In this document: positions 24,507 to 32,280 of the stretch, one piece after another
Numbering within the stretch: position 1 is the stretch's first letter
Layout of the letters: each line of letters starts with the position of its first letter
Source of the DNA: an uncultured Collinsella sp.
Lineage (GTDB): Bacteria > Actinomycetota > Coriobacteriia > Coriobacteriales > Coriobacteriaceae
Direction: 5' to 3'
DNA: 64,000 nucleotides
Assembly (NCBI GenBank): GCA_900543025.1
Contig: UQPP01000003.1
Location: 1-64,000 of the forward strand
Made by a program: the position numbers and the translations under genes
Notes under the pieces: model-generated
What the model was told of the DNA's origin: nothing
The model's input: the letters and a program-made list of their open reading frames with translations, nothing else
Database searches by the model: none

Positions 24507-25820
24507 ATGCAGGCACAGAAGGCGGAGGGAACCCGCGACCTTATCGGCGCCGAGATGCGCGCCTGGCAAAAGATGCAGCAGATCGCTGCCGGCGTGTTCG
24601 AGCCGTTTGGCTTTAAGCCCATCGAGACGCCCGCTATCGAGCAGGTGGACGTGTTTGTCCACGGCATCGGCCAGTCGACCGACGTCGTGCGCAAGGAGAT
24701 GTTCCGCGTGTTTAGTGGCGCCAATTTGGAGCGCGTCTTTACCGAGGGCACCGACACCAAGCTCAAGCCCAAGCAGCGCCTGGCCCTTCGTCCCGAGGGC
24801 ACGGCCGGTGTGGTGCGTGCTGTCGTGGAGAACAACCTGGTGCCCCAGGGCTCCACGCCGTTTAAGGCCTACTATGCCGAGGCCATGTTCCGCGGCGAGC
24901 GTCCCCAGAAGGGTCGTCTGCGTCAGTTCCACCAGGTGGGCATCGAGTGGCTCGGTGCTCCCGATCCGGCGGCAGACGCCGAGTGCATCATTATGCTCAT
25001 GGAGTTCTACAAGCGCCTGGGCTTCGATCTTTCCAAGCTTCGTCTGCTCATTAACTCGATGGGCGATGCCCAGTGCCGTCCGGCCTATCGCGAGCAGGTC
25101 AAGCAGTTCATTCTCGATCACGCCGACGAGATGTGCGATGAGTGCCGCGAGCGCGCCGAGCTCAACCCGCTGCGCGCCTTCGACTGCAAGAACGACCATT
25201 GCCGCGAGATCATGGCCGACGCCCCGCTGATGGGCGACAACCTGTGCGACGAGTGCCGCGAGCACTACGAGCAGGTCAAGCGCTATCTGGATGCCGCCGG
25301 CATCGAGTATGTAGAGGATCCCACCCTGGTGCGCGGCCTGGACTACTACACCCGTACCGTCTTTGAGGTCGAGGCCCCTGGCGCCGGCGTCGGCTCCATC
25401 GGCGGCGGCGGTCGCTACGATGGCCTGGTCGAGCTCGAGGGTGGCAAGCCTACGGCGGGCGTCGGCTTTGCCGTCGGCTTTGAGCGCGCCCTGCTGGCCC
25501 TACAGGCCTTTGGCAGCGACCTGGGTGCCGAGGAAGTCCCGTGTGTCTATGTCGCCAATGCCGGCAAGGAGCTGCGCCAGAACGTCTTTGCCATCACGCA
25601 GGAGCTTCGCGCCGCAGGTATCGTGACCGAGGCAGACTATCAGGGTCGTTCGCTCAAGGCTCAGTTTAAGCAGGCCGACAAGGTGGGCGCTAAGCTCATT
25701 TTGGTCCTGGGTGGCGACGAGCTTGCCGCCGGCAAGGTCAAGGTGCGCGACATGCAGAGCCACGACGAGGTACTGGTCGATCTGGACAACGTCGTCGAGG
25801 CGGTTCGCGAGCGCCTGTAG
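24507..25820 (+). CDS. hisS: Histidyl-tRNA synthetase
   Basis: A class II aminoacyl-tRNA synthetase of 437 residues charging tRNA-His. Motif 2 appears as FRGERPQKGRLRQFHQVGIE, the histidine-specific motifs are LVRGLDYYTRTVFE and GGGGRYDGL, and motif 3 contains GVGFAVGFERAL. The last ~95 residues are the anticodon-binding domain. ATG 24507 is 8 bases after AGAAAGG; TTG 24501 also fits the frame. A CxxC-rich stretch (DEMCDECRERAELNPLRAFD) is usual in many bacterial HisS. No T-box is visible in the short leader, which is dominated by the terminator hairpin. Confidence 0.97.
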   Translation: MQAQKAEGTRDLIGAEMRAWQKMQQIAAGVFEPFGFKPIETPAIEQVDVFVHGIGQSTDVVRKEMFRVFSGANLERVFTEGTDTKLKPKQRLALRPEGTAGVVRAVVENNLVPQGSTPFKAYYAEAMFRGERPQKGRLRQFHQVGIEWLGAPDPAADAECIIMLMEFYKRLGFDLSKLRLLINSMGDAQCRPAYREQVKQFILDHADEMCDECRERAELNPLRAFDCKNDHCREIMADAPLMGDNLCDECREHYEQVKRYLDAAGIEYVEDPTLVRGLDYYTRTVFEVEAPGAGVGSIGGGGRYDGLVELEGGKPTAGVGFAVGFERALLALQAFGSDLGAEEVPCVYVANAGKELRQNVFAITQELRAAGIVTEADYQGRSLKAQFKQADKVGAKLILVLGGDELAAGKVKVRDMQSHDEVLVDLDNVVEAVRERL

Positions 25821-25877
25821 CGCATCTTTTTGAGCTTCGGGCCTGCTAACGTGCCCTGCTCATGGAGAGCGATTGTT

Positions 25878-25915
25878 ACGGGGGTGTTTCGCTTTTATGC
25901 GGAATGCCCCCGTTT
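25878..25915 (+). terminator. Terminator of hisS
   Basis: ACGGGGGTGTTTCGC pairs with GCGGAATGCCCCCGT (one G-U region) around TTTTAT, followed by TTTACG. Confidence 0.75.
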
Positions 25916-25969
25916 ACGTATGCCGCCCACCGAGAAATACGACCATTTAGGGCAAAAACCTTTGCAATG

Positions 25970-26040
25970 CAGAAAATACTTTTGTGTGGTAAAGCGCAAT
26001 CAGTGTCGAAAGTATTTCTCAAGCGCCTATAATGAATACC
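25970..26040 (+). promoter_or_regulatory. ppc promoter with an inverted repeat
   Basis: A perfect TATAAT at 26028-26033 lies 45 bases before the start. A weak -35-like TGTCGA sits about 17 bases upstream of it. AGAAAATACTTT (about 25971-25982) and AAAGTATTTCT (about 26009-26019) form an inverted repeat whose right arm lies between the -35 and -10, so a repressor or activator could bind here. Confidence 0.6.
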
Positions 26041-26077
26041 GCATGTTACGTGCATAGAAGGAGGAATGGGAGGAAAC

Positions 26078-28891
26078 GTGGCTGAGAACCTAAGCAACCA
26101 GTCTGTACCCGAAGCCGCGGCGCGCGTCGCTGCCGTGGTCAACCGCCTCGTTAACCGAATCGGCTCGAATGCCGAGTCCAGGGAGCGTCTCGCCGAGATC
26201 GAGATCCCCGAGGAGCTGCGCGACAATCTGGCGCTGTTCTTGCGCCTGGAGCGCCGTGTGCTTAGCGAGTATGATCCCGAGATCGCGGACCTGTTCGACA
26301 AGATTTTGACAGCCGAGATTGTGGTCAATGCCGGCAACCCCGGTACCTGCGCTGCCGACGAAGCCGTCGACGAGCAGGGCGTGCCCACCGCCGACGAGCC
26401 CACTGCCGTGGCATTTCGTGAGGTCGTCGATTTGATCGACAGCCTGCCGCTCGATAAGCAGCAGGTCATCGTTCGCGCCTTTACGAGCTTTTTCCATCTG
26501 GCAAACCTGTCGGAGGAGAACTACCGTGTGGCGCAGCTGCGCGAGCGCGAGGCCGGTGCGTCGACCGATACCGAGGTCGATCCTGCCAACGAGCTTACCG
26601 TTGCCTATCACCAGCTGGTGAATGAGCTGGGTGTCGAGGGTGCCAACGAGCTGCTCGACAAGCTCGAGTTCCACCCTGTCTTTACCGCACATCCCACCGA
26701 GGCCCGTCGTAAGGCCGTCGAGGGCAAGATCCGCCGTATCTCCAACCTGCTGGAGGAGCGTCCGCGTCTGGGCGGCTCCGACCTGGTGGAGAACGAGCGC
26801 CATATGCTGCAGGAGATCGACGCCCTGGTGCGTACGAGTCCCATCGCGCTCAAGAAGCCCACGCCGGTCGAGGAAGCCGATACCATCATCGACATCTTCG
26901 ATAACACGCTGTTCGACGTTATCCCCGTTATCTATCGTCGTTTTGACGATTGGGTGCTGGGCGACAAGGCCGGTACTGTGCCGCCGCTGTGCCCGGCGTT
27001 CTTCCATCCCGGCAGCTGGATCGGTTCCGACCGCGACGGTAACCCCAACGTCACCGCCAAGGTGAGCCGTGAGGTCGCCGCCAAGTACTTTACGCACATG
27101 GTGCTCAAGCTCGAGGACAAGTGCCGCCACATCGGCCGCAACCTCACGCTCGAGGCTACCTACAGCAAGCCGTCGGCCGAGCTCATTAACCTGTGGAACC
27201 ATCAGGTCGAGATGAGCCCTCGTTACACGGCCCGCGCCGAGCTGATCTCCGAGCACGAGCCGCATCGCGCCGTCATGCTCGTCATGGCCGACCGCCTGAA
27301 CGCCACCGTCCGTCGTATCACCGACACCATGTACCACAGCGCCGACGAGTTCCTGGATGACCTGCGCGTCGTCCAGCGTTCGCTGGCCGCCTGCGGTGCC
27401 GTCCGTGCTGCCTACGGCCCGGTCCAAACCATCATCTGGCAGGTCGAGTCCTTCGGCTTCCACATGGTCGAGATGGAGTTCCGTCAGCACTCCGTGGTGC
27501 ACGCCCGCGCCCTCAAGGATATCCACGAGAACGGTATCCATGGCGACCTGCAGCCCATGACGCGCGAGGTCATCGATACCTTCCGCGCTATCGGCTCCAT
27601 CCAAAAGCGCTACGGCAAGAAGATGGCGCACCGCTACATCATCTCGTTCACCAAGAGCGCCCAGCATGTGGCCGACGTCTTTGAGCTTGCCCACCTGTCC
27701 TTTGCACACGAGGAGGATGTCCCCGAGCTCGACGTGATCCCGCTGTTCGAGCAGCTCGAGGACCTCGAGGGCTGCGTCGACGTGCTCGACCAGATGCTTA
27801 CGCTGCCTGTGGTGCAAAAGCGCCTTGCCCAGACCAACCGCCGCATGGAGGTCATGCTGGGCTATTCCGACTCCTCCAAGGATGCCGGTCCTACCACGGC
27901 CATGCTTGCGCTGCACTCCGCGCAGGAGCGCATTGCCAAGTGGGCAGAGAAGAACGATATCGACCTGGTGCTCATGCACGGTCGCGGCGGTGCCGTGGGC
28001 CGTGGCGGCGGCCCGGCCAACAAGGCCGTGCTGGCGCAGCCCAAGGGTTCGGTCAATTGCTTCTTTAAGCTTACCGAGCAGGGCGAGGTCATCTTTGCCC
28101 GTTACGGCAACCGCACGCTGGCTCAGCGCCATGTTGAGTCCGTTGCCGCCGCAACGCTTTTGCAGTCGGCCCCGAGTGTCGAGAAGACCAACACCGAGAC
28201 CACGCAGAAGTTCTGGGATATGGCCGAGAAGCTCAACGCCGTAAGCCACGAGCGCTATCTGGACCTGCTGAACACCGAGGACTTTACACCGTGGTTCTCG
28301 ACCGTGACGCCGCTGACCGAAGTCGGTCTGCTGCCGATCGGCTCGCGTCCCGCTAAGCGCGGCCTGGGTGCCAAGTCGCTCGACGACCTGCGTACCATTC
28401 CGTGGATCTTCAGCTGGAGCCAGGCGCGCATCAATCTGGCTGCTTGGTACGGCCTGGGTACCGCCTGCGAGCAGTTTGGCGACCTGGACCAGCTTAAGGC
28501 TGCCTACCAGGAGTGGCCGTTCTTCCGCACCTTTATCGACAACATTGAGATGTCGATCGCCAAGACCGACCAGCGCATCGCCAAGATGTATCTGCACCTG
28601 GGCGATCGCCAGGATCTGTCCGAGAAGGTCTTCACCGAGATGCAGCTCACGCGTAAGTGGGTCCTTGCCATCGTCGGTGACGAGTGGCCGCTGCAGCGTC
28701 GTCGCGTGCTCGGCTGCGCCGTCCGCGTGCGCAACCCCTACGTCGACGCCCTGTCCATCGCCCAGGTCCGCGCCCTTCGCGAGGTGCGTATGAACCAGGA
28801 CGAGATGGCAGAGGAGAAGAAGGCCGAGTACATGAGCCTGATTCTTTCGACTGTGACTGGCGTCTCGGCAGGATTGCAGAACACGGGGTAA
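26078..28891 (+). CDS. ppc: Phosphoenolpyruvate carboxylase
   Basis: A homotetrameric enzyme that fixes bicarbonate onto PEP to give oxaloacetate; about 937 residues, full length for bacterial PEPC. The catalytic motifs are VFTAHPTEARRK (catalytic His), SWIGSDRDGNPNVT, GYSDSSKDAG and HGRGGAVGRGGGP, and the C terminus ends in the invariant QNTG. GTG 26078 is preferred because GGGAGG is 4 bases upstream; ATG 26066 has its GGAGG almost touching it. It is transcribed from the TATAAT promoter described above. In a fermentative anaerobe it would feed the reductive branch toward succinate and aspartate. A family B inverted repeat begins 24 bases after the stop. Confidence 0.97.
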   Translation: MAENLSNQSVPEAAARVAAVVNRLVNRIGSNAESRERLAEIEIPEELRDNLALFLRLERRVLSEYDPEIADLFDKILTAEIVVNAGNPGTCAADEAVDEQGVPTADEPTAVAFREVVDLIDSLPLDKQQVIVRAFTSFFHLANLSEENYRVAQLREREAGASTDTEVDPANELTVAYHQLVNELGVEGANELLDKLEFHPVFTAHPTEARRKAVEGKIRRISNLLEERPRLGGSDLVENERHMLQEIDALVRTSPIALKKPTPVEEADTIIDIFDNTLFDVIPVIYRRFDDWVLGDKAGTVPPLCPAFFHPGSWIGSDRDGNPNVTAKVSREVAAKYFTHMVLKLEDKCRHIGRNLTLEATYSKPSAELINLWNHQVEMSPRYTARAELISEHEPHRAVMLVMADRLNATVRRITDTMYHSADEFLDDLRVVQRSLAACGAVRAAYGPVQTIIWQVESFGFHMVEMEFRQHSVVHARALKDIHENGIHGDLQPMTREVIDTFRAIGSIQKRYGKKMAHRYIISFTKSAQHVADVFELAHLSFAHEEDVPELDVIPLFEQLEDLEGCVDVLDQMLTLPVVQKRLAQTNRRMEVMLGYSDSSKDAGPTTAMLALHSAQERIAKWAEKNDIDLVLMHGRGGAVGRGGGPANKAVLAQPKGSVNCFFKLTEQGEVIFARYGNRTLAQRHVESVAAATLLQSAPSVEKTNTETTQKFWDMAEKLNAVSHERYLDLLNTEDFTPWFSTVTPLTEVGLLPIGSRPAKRGLGAKSLDDLRTIPWIFSWSQARINLAAWYGLGTACEQFGDLDQLKAAYQEWPFFRTFIDNIEMSIAKTDQRIAKMYLHLGDRQDLSEKVFTEMQLTRKWVLAIVGDEWPLQRRRVLGCAVRVRNPYVDALSIAQVRALREVRMNQDEMAEEKKAEYMSLILSTVTGVSAGLQNTG

Positions 28892-28914
28892 TCGATAGCC
28901 CTGTGGCTCTCACC

Positions 28915-29041
28915 GGGACCCGATGGGTTTCCCTCTGAATGCGTCCTCGCACTTGAAGCCCCCTTATCCTGCTCCTTCGGAGCTGCGGATAAGGGGGCTT
29001 CGTGCTGCGGAGTGCATTCAGAGGGAAACCCATCGGATCCC
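28915..29041. repeat. Long inverted repeat, family B, copy 1
   Basis: A 127-bp near-perfect palindrome. The outer arms (GATGGGTTTCCCTCTGAATG and complement) are separated from the inner stem GAAGCCCCCTTATCC/GGATAAGGGGGCTTC by an asymmetric internal loop, with GCGTCCTCGCAC on the left and GTGCTGCGGAGTGC on the right. The apex is GCTCCTTCGGAGC. The same internal loop occurs at 31439-31563. No T run follows. Confidence 0.85.
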
Positions 29042-29357
29042 TTCGTCCTCGGTCTTCGGCGGATTACTGGCTGGGGGAATAATGGCGCGCTTCGCGCGTT
29101 TTGGATGGGGTCTGTCCCGGCGGCGCGTTTGGCGCTTCGCGCCTCGCGTCTTATCGATCGGGATCGAGATGCATTTGGTGCTTCTCGCCTTACGACTGTA
29201 GCGGCTGCGGTTCCGTTTGGGGTCGCGGCCGTTTTGTTGTGGGTCAAATATGAACGTTGTGTTAATGAGTCGGTGGACGGTGGTGTTTTTCGGTGAGCGG
29301 CGTATCCTTCCAACGGTTTATCTAGTGTGTCAGTTGAAAGGAAGAGGGCGCTCGTCA
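29042..29357. other. Intergenic region upstream of larA
   Basis: About 315 bp between the family B repeat and larA. It contains short GC hairpins (GGCGCTTCGCGCC near 29130) and a possible terminator at 29202-29237 (CGGCTGCG/CGCGGCCG then TTTTGTT). AAAGGAAGAGGG near 29337-29348 serves larA. The frame of larA runs open through part of it, but the predicted residues have no family character. No clear promoter was found. Confidence 0.4.
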
Positions 29358-30635
29358 TTGTTTGAATGTGAACTACCGTTTGATCATAAGACGTTGCATC
29401 TAGAGCTCGAGGATAAGAACTTCGCGGGTGTGATGGAAGGTCATCAAAACGAGTTTAAGACTACAAAATCGCAGGAAGAGCTGGTAGAGGAGTCGCTTGC
29501 CAACCCTTATGGCTCACCTTCGCTCGAGGAGCTTTGTGCTGGCAAGAAGGATATCGTCATCATTAGCTCCGACCATACGCGCCCCGTTCCCTCGCGTGTG
29601 ACGATGCCTATTCTGCTGCATCACATCCACTCCGCTGCGCCTGAGGCACGCGTTCGCATTCTGGTTGCTACGGGTATGCATCGTCCGTCGACGCACGAGG
29701 AGCTCGTCAACAAGTACGGCGAGGAGATCGTTGCCAACGAGGAAATCGTTATGCACGTCGCGACTGACGACAGCATGATGAAAAAGATCGGCACCCTGCC
29801 TTCTGGCGGCGAGTGCATCATCAACAAGATTGCCGCCGATTGTGATCTGCTGCTTGCCGAGGGCTTTATTGAGCCGCACTTCTTTGCCGGTTTCTCTGGC
29901 AGCCGCAAGTCCGTGCTGCCCGGCATTGCCAGCTACAAGACCATCATGTACAACCACAACGGTCAGTTTGTGAACGATTCCCATTCGCGTGCCGGCAACC
30001 TGTGCCACAACCACGTGAACGAGGATATGTTTGCCGCTGCCGAGATGGCTCACCTTGCCTTTGTGCTTAACGTGGTGCTCAACGGCAAGCACGAGGTCAT
30101 CGGCTCCTTTGCCGGCGACATCCACAAGGCGCACGAGGCCGGCTGCGAGTTCGTGAAGAGCCTTGCCGGCGTTGAGCCCGTCGAGTGCGAGATTGCCATC
30201 ACCACCAACGGCGGCTACCCGCTCGACCAGAACATCTACCAGGCCGTGAAGGGCATGTGCGCTGCCGAGGCCACGCTTCCCGAGGGCGGCGTGATCATCG
30301 ATGTCGCCGGTTGCGCCGACGGTCACGGTGGCGAGGGCTTCTATCACAACATCGCCGACAACGATCCGGCAGAGTTTGAGCGCGCCTGCATCGACCGTCC
30401 TAAGGACGAGACCCTGCCCGACCAGTGGACGAGTCAGATCTTTGCCCGCATCCTGGCGCATCACCCCGTGATCATGGTCACCGACCTGTGCGATCACCAG
30501 ATGATCAAGGATATGCACATGACGCCGGTCAACACCCTCGAGGAGGCGCTCAAGCTCGCCTTTGAGATGAAGGGTGCCGATGCCAAGGTTGCCGTCATTC
30601 CCGATGGCCTGGGCGTTGTCGTCGCGCAGCACTAG
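29358..30635 (+). CDS. larA: Nickel-pincer lactate racemase LarA
   Basis: Interconverts D- and L-lactate using the nickel-pincer nucleotide covalently held by a lysine. With the TTG start at 29358 (AAAGGAAGAGGG 9 bases upstream) the protein has 425 residues, and the key residues fall on the Lactiplantibacillus plantarum numbers: His108 (ATGMHRP), His174 (IEPHFFAG), Lys184 (SGSRKSVLPG) and His200 (MYNHN). This agreement supports the start over the longer open frame from 29217. SSDHTRPVP is the other active-site motif. Substrate could be another 2-hydroxyacid, as LarA homologues vary. larD follows 49 bases downstream and larB/larC lie in the facing operon. Confidence 0.93.
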   Translation: MFECELPFDHKTLHLELEDKNFAGVMEGHQNEFKTTKSQEELVEESLANPYGSPSLEELCAGKKDIVIISSDHTRPVPSRVTMPILLHHIHSAAPEARVRILVATGMHRPSTHEELVNKYGEEIVANEEIVMHVATDDSMMKKIGTLPSGGECIINKIAADCDLLLAEGFIEPHFFAGFSGSRKSVLPGIASYKTIMYNHNGQFVNDSHSRAGNLCHNHVNEDMFAAAEMAHLAFVLNVVLNGKHEVIGSFAGDIHKAHEAGCEFVKSLAGVEPVECEIAITTNGGYPLDQNIYQAVKGMCAAEATLPEGGVIIDVAGCADGHGGEGFYHNIADNDPAEFERACIDRPKDETLPDQWTSQIFARILAHHPVIMVTDLCDHQMIKDMHMTPVNTLEEALKLAFEMKGADAKVAVIPDGLGVVVAQH

Positions 30636-30684
30636 TACGCGGCCTAAACGAATCGTTTATAACCGACAAGAAAGATAAGGTTTT

Positions 30685-31416
30685 ATGCTTACCAAACTCC
30701 TCTGTGAATTCGGCGCAACGGCCCTCATGATCATCTTTGGCGTGGGCGTGCACTGCGATACCGTGCTCAAGGGCACTAAGTATCAGGGCTCCGGCCATAT
30801 GTTTGCCATCACCACCTGGTCTTTTGGCATCTCGGTCTGCCTGTTTGTCTTTGGCGGCGCCGTGTGCATGAACCCGGCTATGGTGCTTGCCCAGTGCATC
30901 GTAGGCCTGGTGCCGTGGAGCAGCTGCATCCCCTTCATGATTGCCGATATGCTCGGCGGCTTTGTGGGCGCCGTAATCGCTTGGCTTATGTATGCCGATG
31001 AGTTCAAGGCTTCCGAGGGCGTCGTCGACCCCATTGCCCAGCGCAACATCTTCTCGACCAACCCCACCACCGAGGGCACCAACTATGCCCGCAACTTCTT
31101 CTGCGAGGCTATCTGCACCTTCGTGTTCATCAGCGCCATCCTTGCTGCCGCTAGCCGCGCCGGCGAGAACGTTCTGATGCTCGCCATCTGCGTCGGCCTG
31201 ATCGTTTGGGCCGTTGGCATGGGCATGGGCGGCATCACCGGCTTCGCCATGAACCAGGCTCGTGACCTTGGTCCTCGCATGGCCTATCAGGTGCTGCCGA
31301 TTAAGAACAAGGCCGACAACAACTGGAAGTACGGCCTGCTTGTTCCTGGCATCGCACCGTTTATCGGTGCCGCTCTGGCCGCACTGTTTGTGCACGGTTT
31401 CTTGGGCATGTTCTAG
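30685..31416 (+). CDS. larD: MIP-family lactate/glycerol channel (LarD-like)
   Basis: A 243-residue aquaglyceroporin-type channel with six membrane segments. The first half-helix motif is normal (MNPAMVLAQ), whereas the second reads MNQARDLGPR, with Gln in place of the Pro of NPA (codons AAC CAG GCT). In L. plantarum the corresponding gene of the lar operon passes lactic acid across the membrane. GATAAGG lies before ATG. Directly downstream of larA on the same strand, it almost certainly belongs to the same transcript. A family B inverted repeat begins 22 bases after the stop. Confidence 0.88.
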   Translation: MLTKLLCEFGATALMIIFGVGVHCDTVLKGTKYQGSGHMFAITTWSFGISVCLFVFGGAVCMNPAMVLAQCIVGLVPWSSCIPFMIADMLGGFVGAVIAWLMYADEFKASEGVVDPIAQRNIFSTNPTTEGTNYARNFFCEAICTFVFISAILAAASRAGENVLMLAICVGLIVWAVGMGMGGITGFAMNQARDLGPRMAYQVLPIKNKADNNWKYGLLVPGIAPFIGAALAALFVHGFLGMF

Positions 31417-31438
31417 CCCAAGGCTACATAGGTTGTTC

Positions 31439-31563
31439 GCCGTCCGCATGGGGTAACTTCCCAGCGCGTCCTCGGACATGCAAAAAGGCTCGCTGCGCAC
31501 TTTGTGCGGCGAGCCTTTTTGCGTCCTGCGGAGTGCGCTGGGAAGTTACCCCATGCGGACGGC
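31439..31563. repeat. Long inverted repeat, family B, copy 2
   Basis: A 125-bp palindrome between the convergent larD and tetR genes. Outer arms are GCCGTCCGCATGGGGTAACT... and complement. Next comes the asymmetric loop GCGTCCTCGGAC / GTCCTGCGGAGTGC, then the inner stem AAAAAGGCTCGC/GCGAGCCTTTTT and an apical CGCAC-TTT-GTGCG. Outer and inner stems differ entirely from copy 1, while the loop is the same. Confidence 0.85.
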
Positions 31564-31614
31564 TGCGGGGTCTTCGTTGCGTTCGTGCAAGCAACCCAAC
31601 ATATATATCTGAAT

Positions 31615-31735
31615 TTGGATGGGAGGGGCTTGTTGCTGGTAGGGGCGTTGGGCTGTTGTTGACACTTTGGGATGGCTTGTGCTTTGGGTTGGGGCGGGGC
31701 TTTGAGATGAGGGCGGAACTTTGGGATGAGGGGTT
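31615..31735 (-). terminator. C-rich, G-poor tract after tetR: candidate Rho site
   Basis: On the minus strand, immediately after the tetR stop, about 120 bases are rich in C and poor in G, with repeated TCCCAAAG and many CC/TC steps and no stable hairpin. This composition is typical of Rho utilisation sites. The rest of the gap (31564-31614) shows nothing notable. Confidence 0.4.
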
Positions 31736-31738
31736 TAC

Positions 31739-32278
31739 TTAGTTGAAGAGGGGTTTTATGGCTGAGAGGTAGTCTTTGGCTACGTTGGCTTTGTCTGCTT
31801 GAAAGTTGTGCCAGGCCCACCATTGGACGGTGGCTACGAAGCTTGAGGCTATGTGGTGTAGTAAGAAGCTGCGGTCCATGGTGCCGGCAGGACCTGCGGG
31901 GTCGACGGGGACGGTTTCGGCTGCTCGTGACATGATGGTCTTGCGTAAGCAGTCGGCAAAGACGCGTGAGCCGGCGCCGGCTACGAGGGCGCGTACGCCC
32001 TGGCGGCGCTCCCAGAGGTTGTTGAGGATATGCTCGACCTGCACGAGTGGGTCGTCGAGGGGCGTACCGTCATCGTCGAGGGCATGGGTGCAGATATCGC
32101 ACACGAGCTCAGCGAGTAGGTCATCTTTGCTCTTGAAGAGGCCGTAGAACGTGGCCCGACCCACATGGGCGCGAGCGATGATGTCACCAACGGTGATCTT
32201 GCCGTAGTCCTCTTCGCGCAGCAGCTCGGAGAACGCCGTAACGATGGCGGCGCGGCTTTTTGCCTTGCGGGCATCCAT
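31739..32278 (-). CDS. TetR-family regulator in the lar locus
   Basis: A 179-residue transcription factor. The N-terminal helix-turn-helix reads ITVGDIIARAHVGRATFYGLFKSKDDLL at about residues 24-51, a clear TetR signature; the C-terminal ~110 residues form the ligand and dimer domain with no family-specific hint. ATG 32278 starts two bases after the larC stop codon, so translation is coupled to larC and the earlier in-frame start is inside larC. It is a likely local regulator of lar genes, perhaps responding to lactate, but that is inference. The coding sequence near its 3' end is unusually rich in TTG/TTT-type bases. Confidence 0.88.
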   Translation of the reverse strand: MDARKAKSRAAIVTAFSELLREEDYGKITVGDIIARAHVGRATFYGLFKSKDDLLAELVCDICTHALDDDGTPLDDPLVQVEHILNNLWERRQGVRALVAGAGSRVFADCLRKTIMSRAAETVPVDPAGPAGTMDRSFLLHHIASSFVATVQWWAWHNFQADKANVAKDYLSAIKPLFN

Positions 32279-32280
32279 GG

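Noticed and set aside
26090..28597. Open frame of 835 codons on the minus strand opposite ppc
   Set aside because: It mirrors the codon phase of ppc in GC-rich DNA, has no ribosome site and its product (rich in His, Leu, Arg and Gly) fits no family. The plus-strand gene has all PEPC motifs.
28915..31563. Insertion sequence or composite transposon bounded by the two family B palindromes around larA-larD
   Set aside because: The palindromes differ in their outer and inner arms, no transposase lies between them and no target duplication was seen. They are better read as independent members of a structural family.
31533..31742. Small plus-strand open frame of 69 codons in the larD-tetR gap
   Set aside because: It begins inside the arm of the family B palindrome, has no ribosome site, and its Gly/Leu/Trp-rich product merely reflects the G/T-rich tract.
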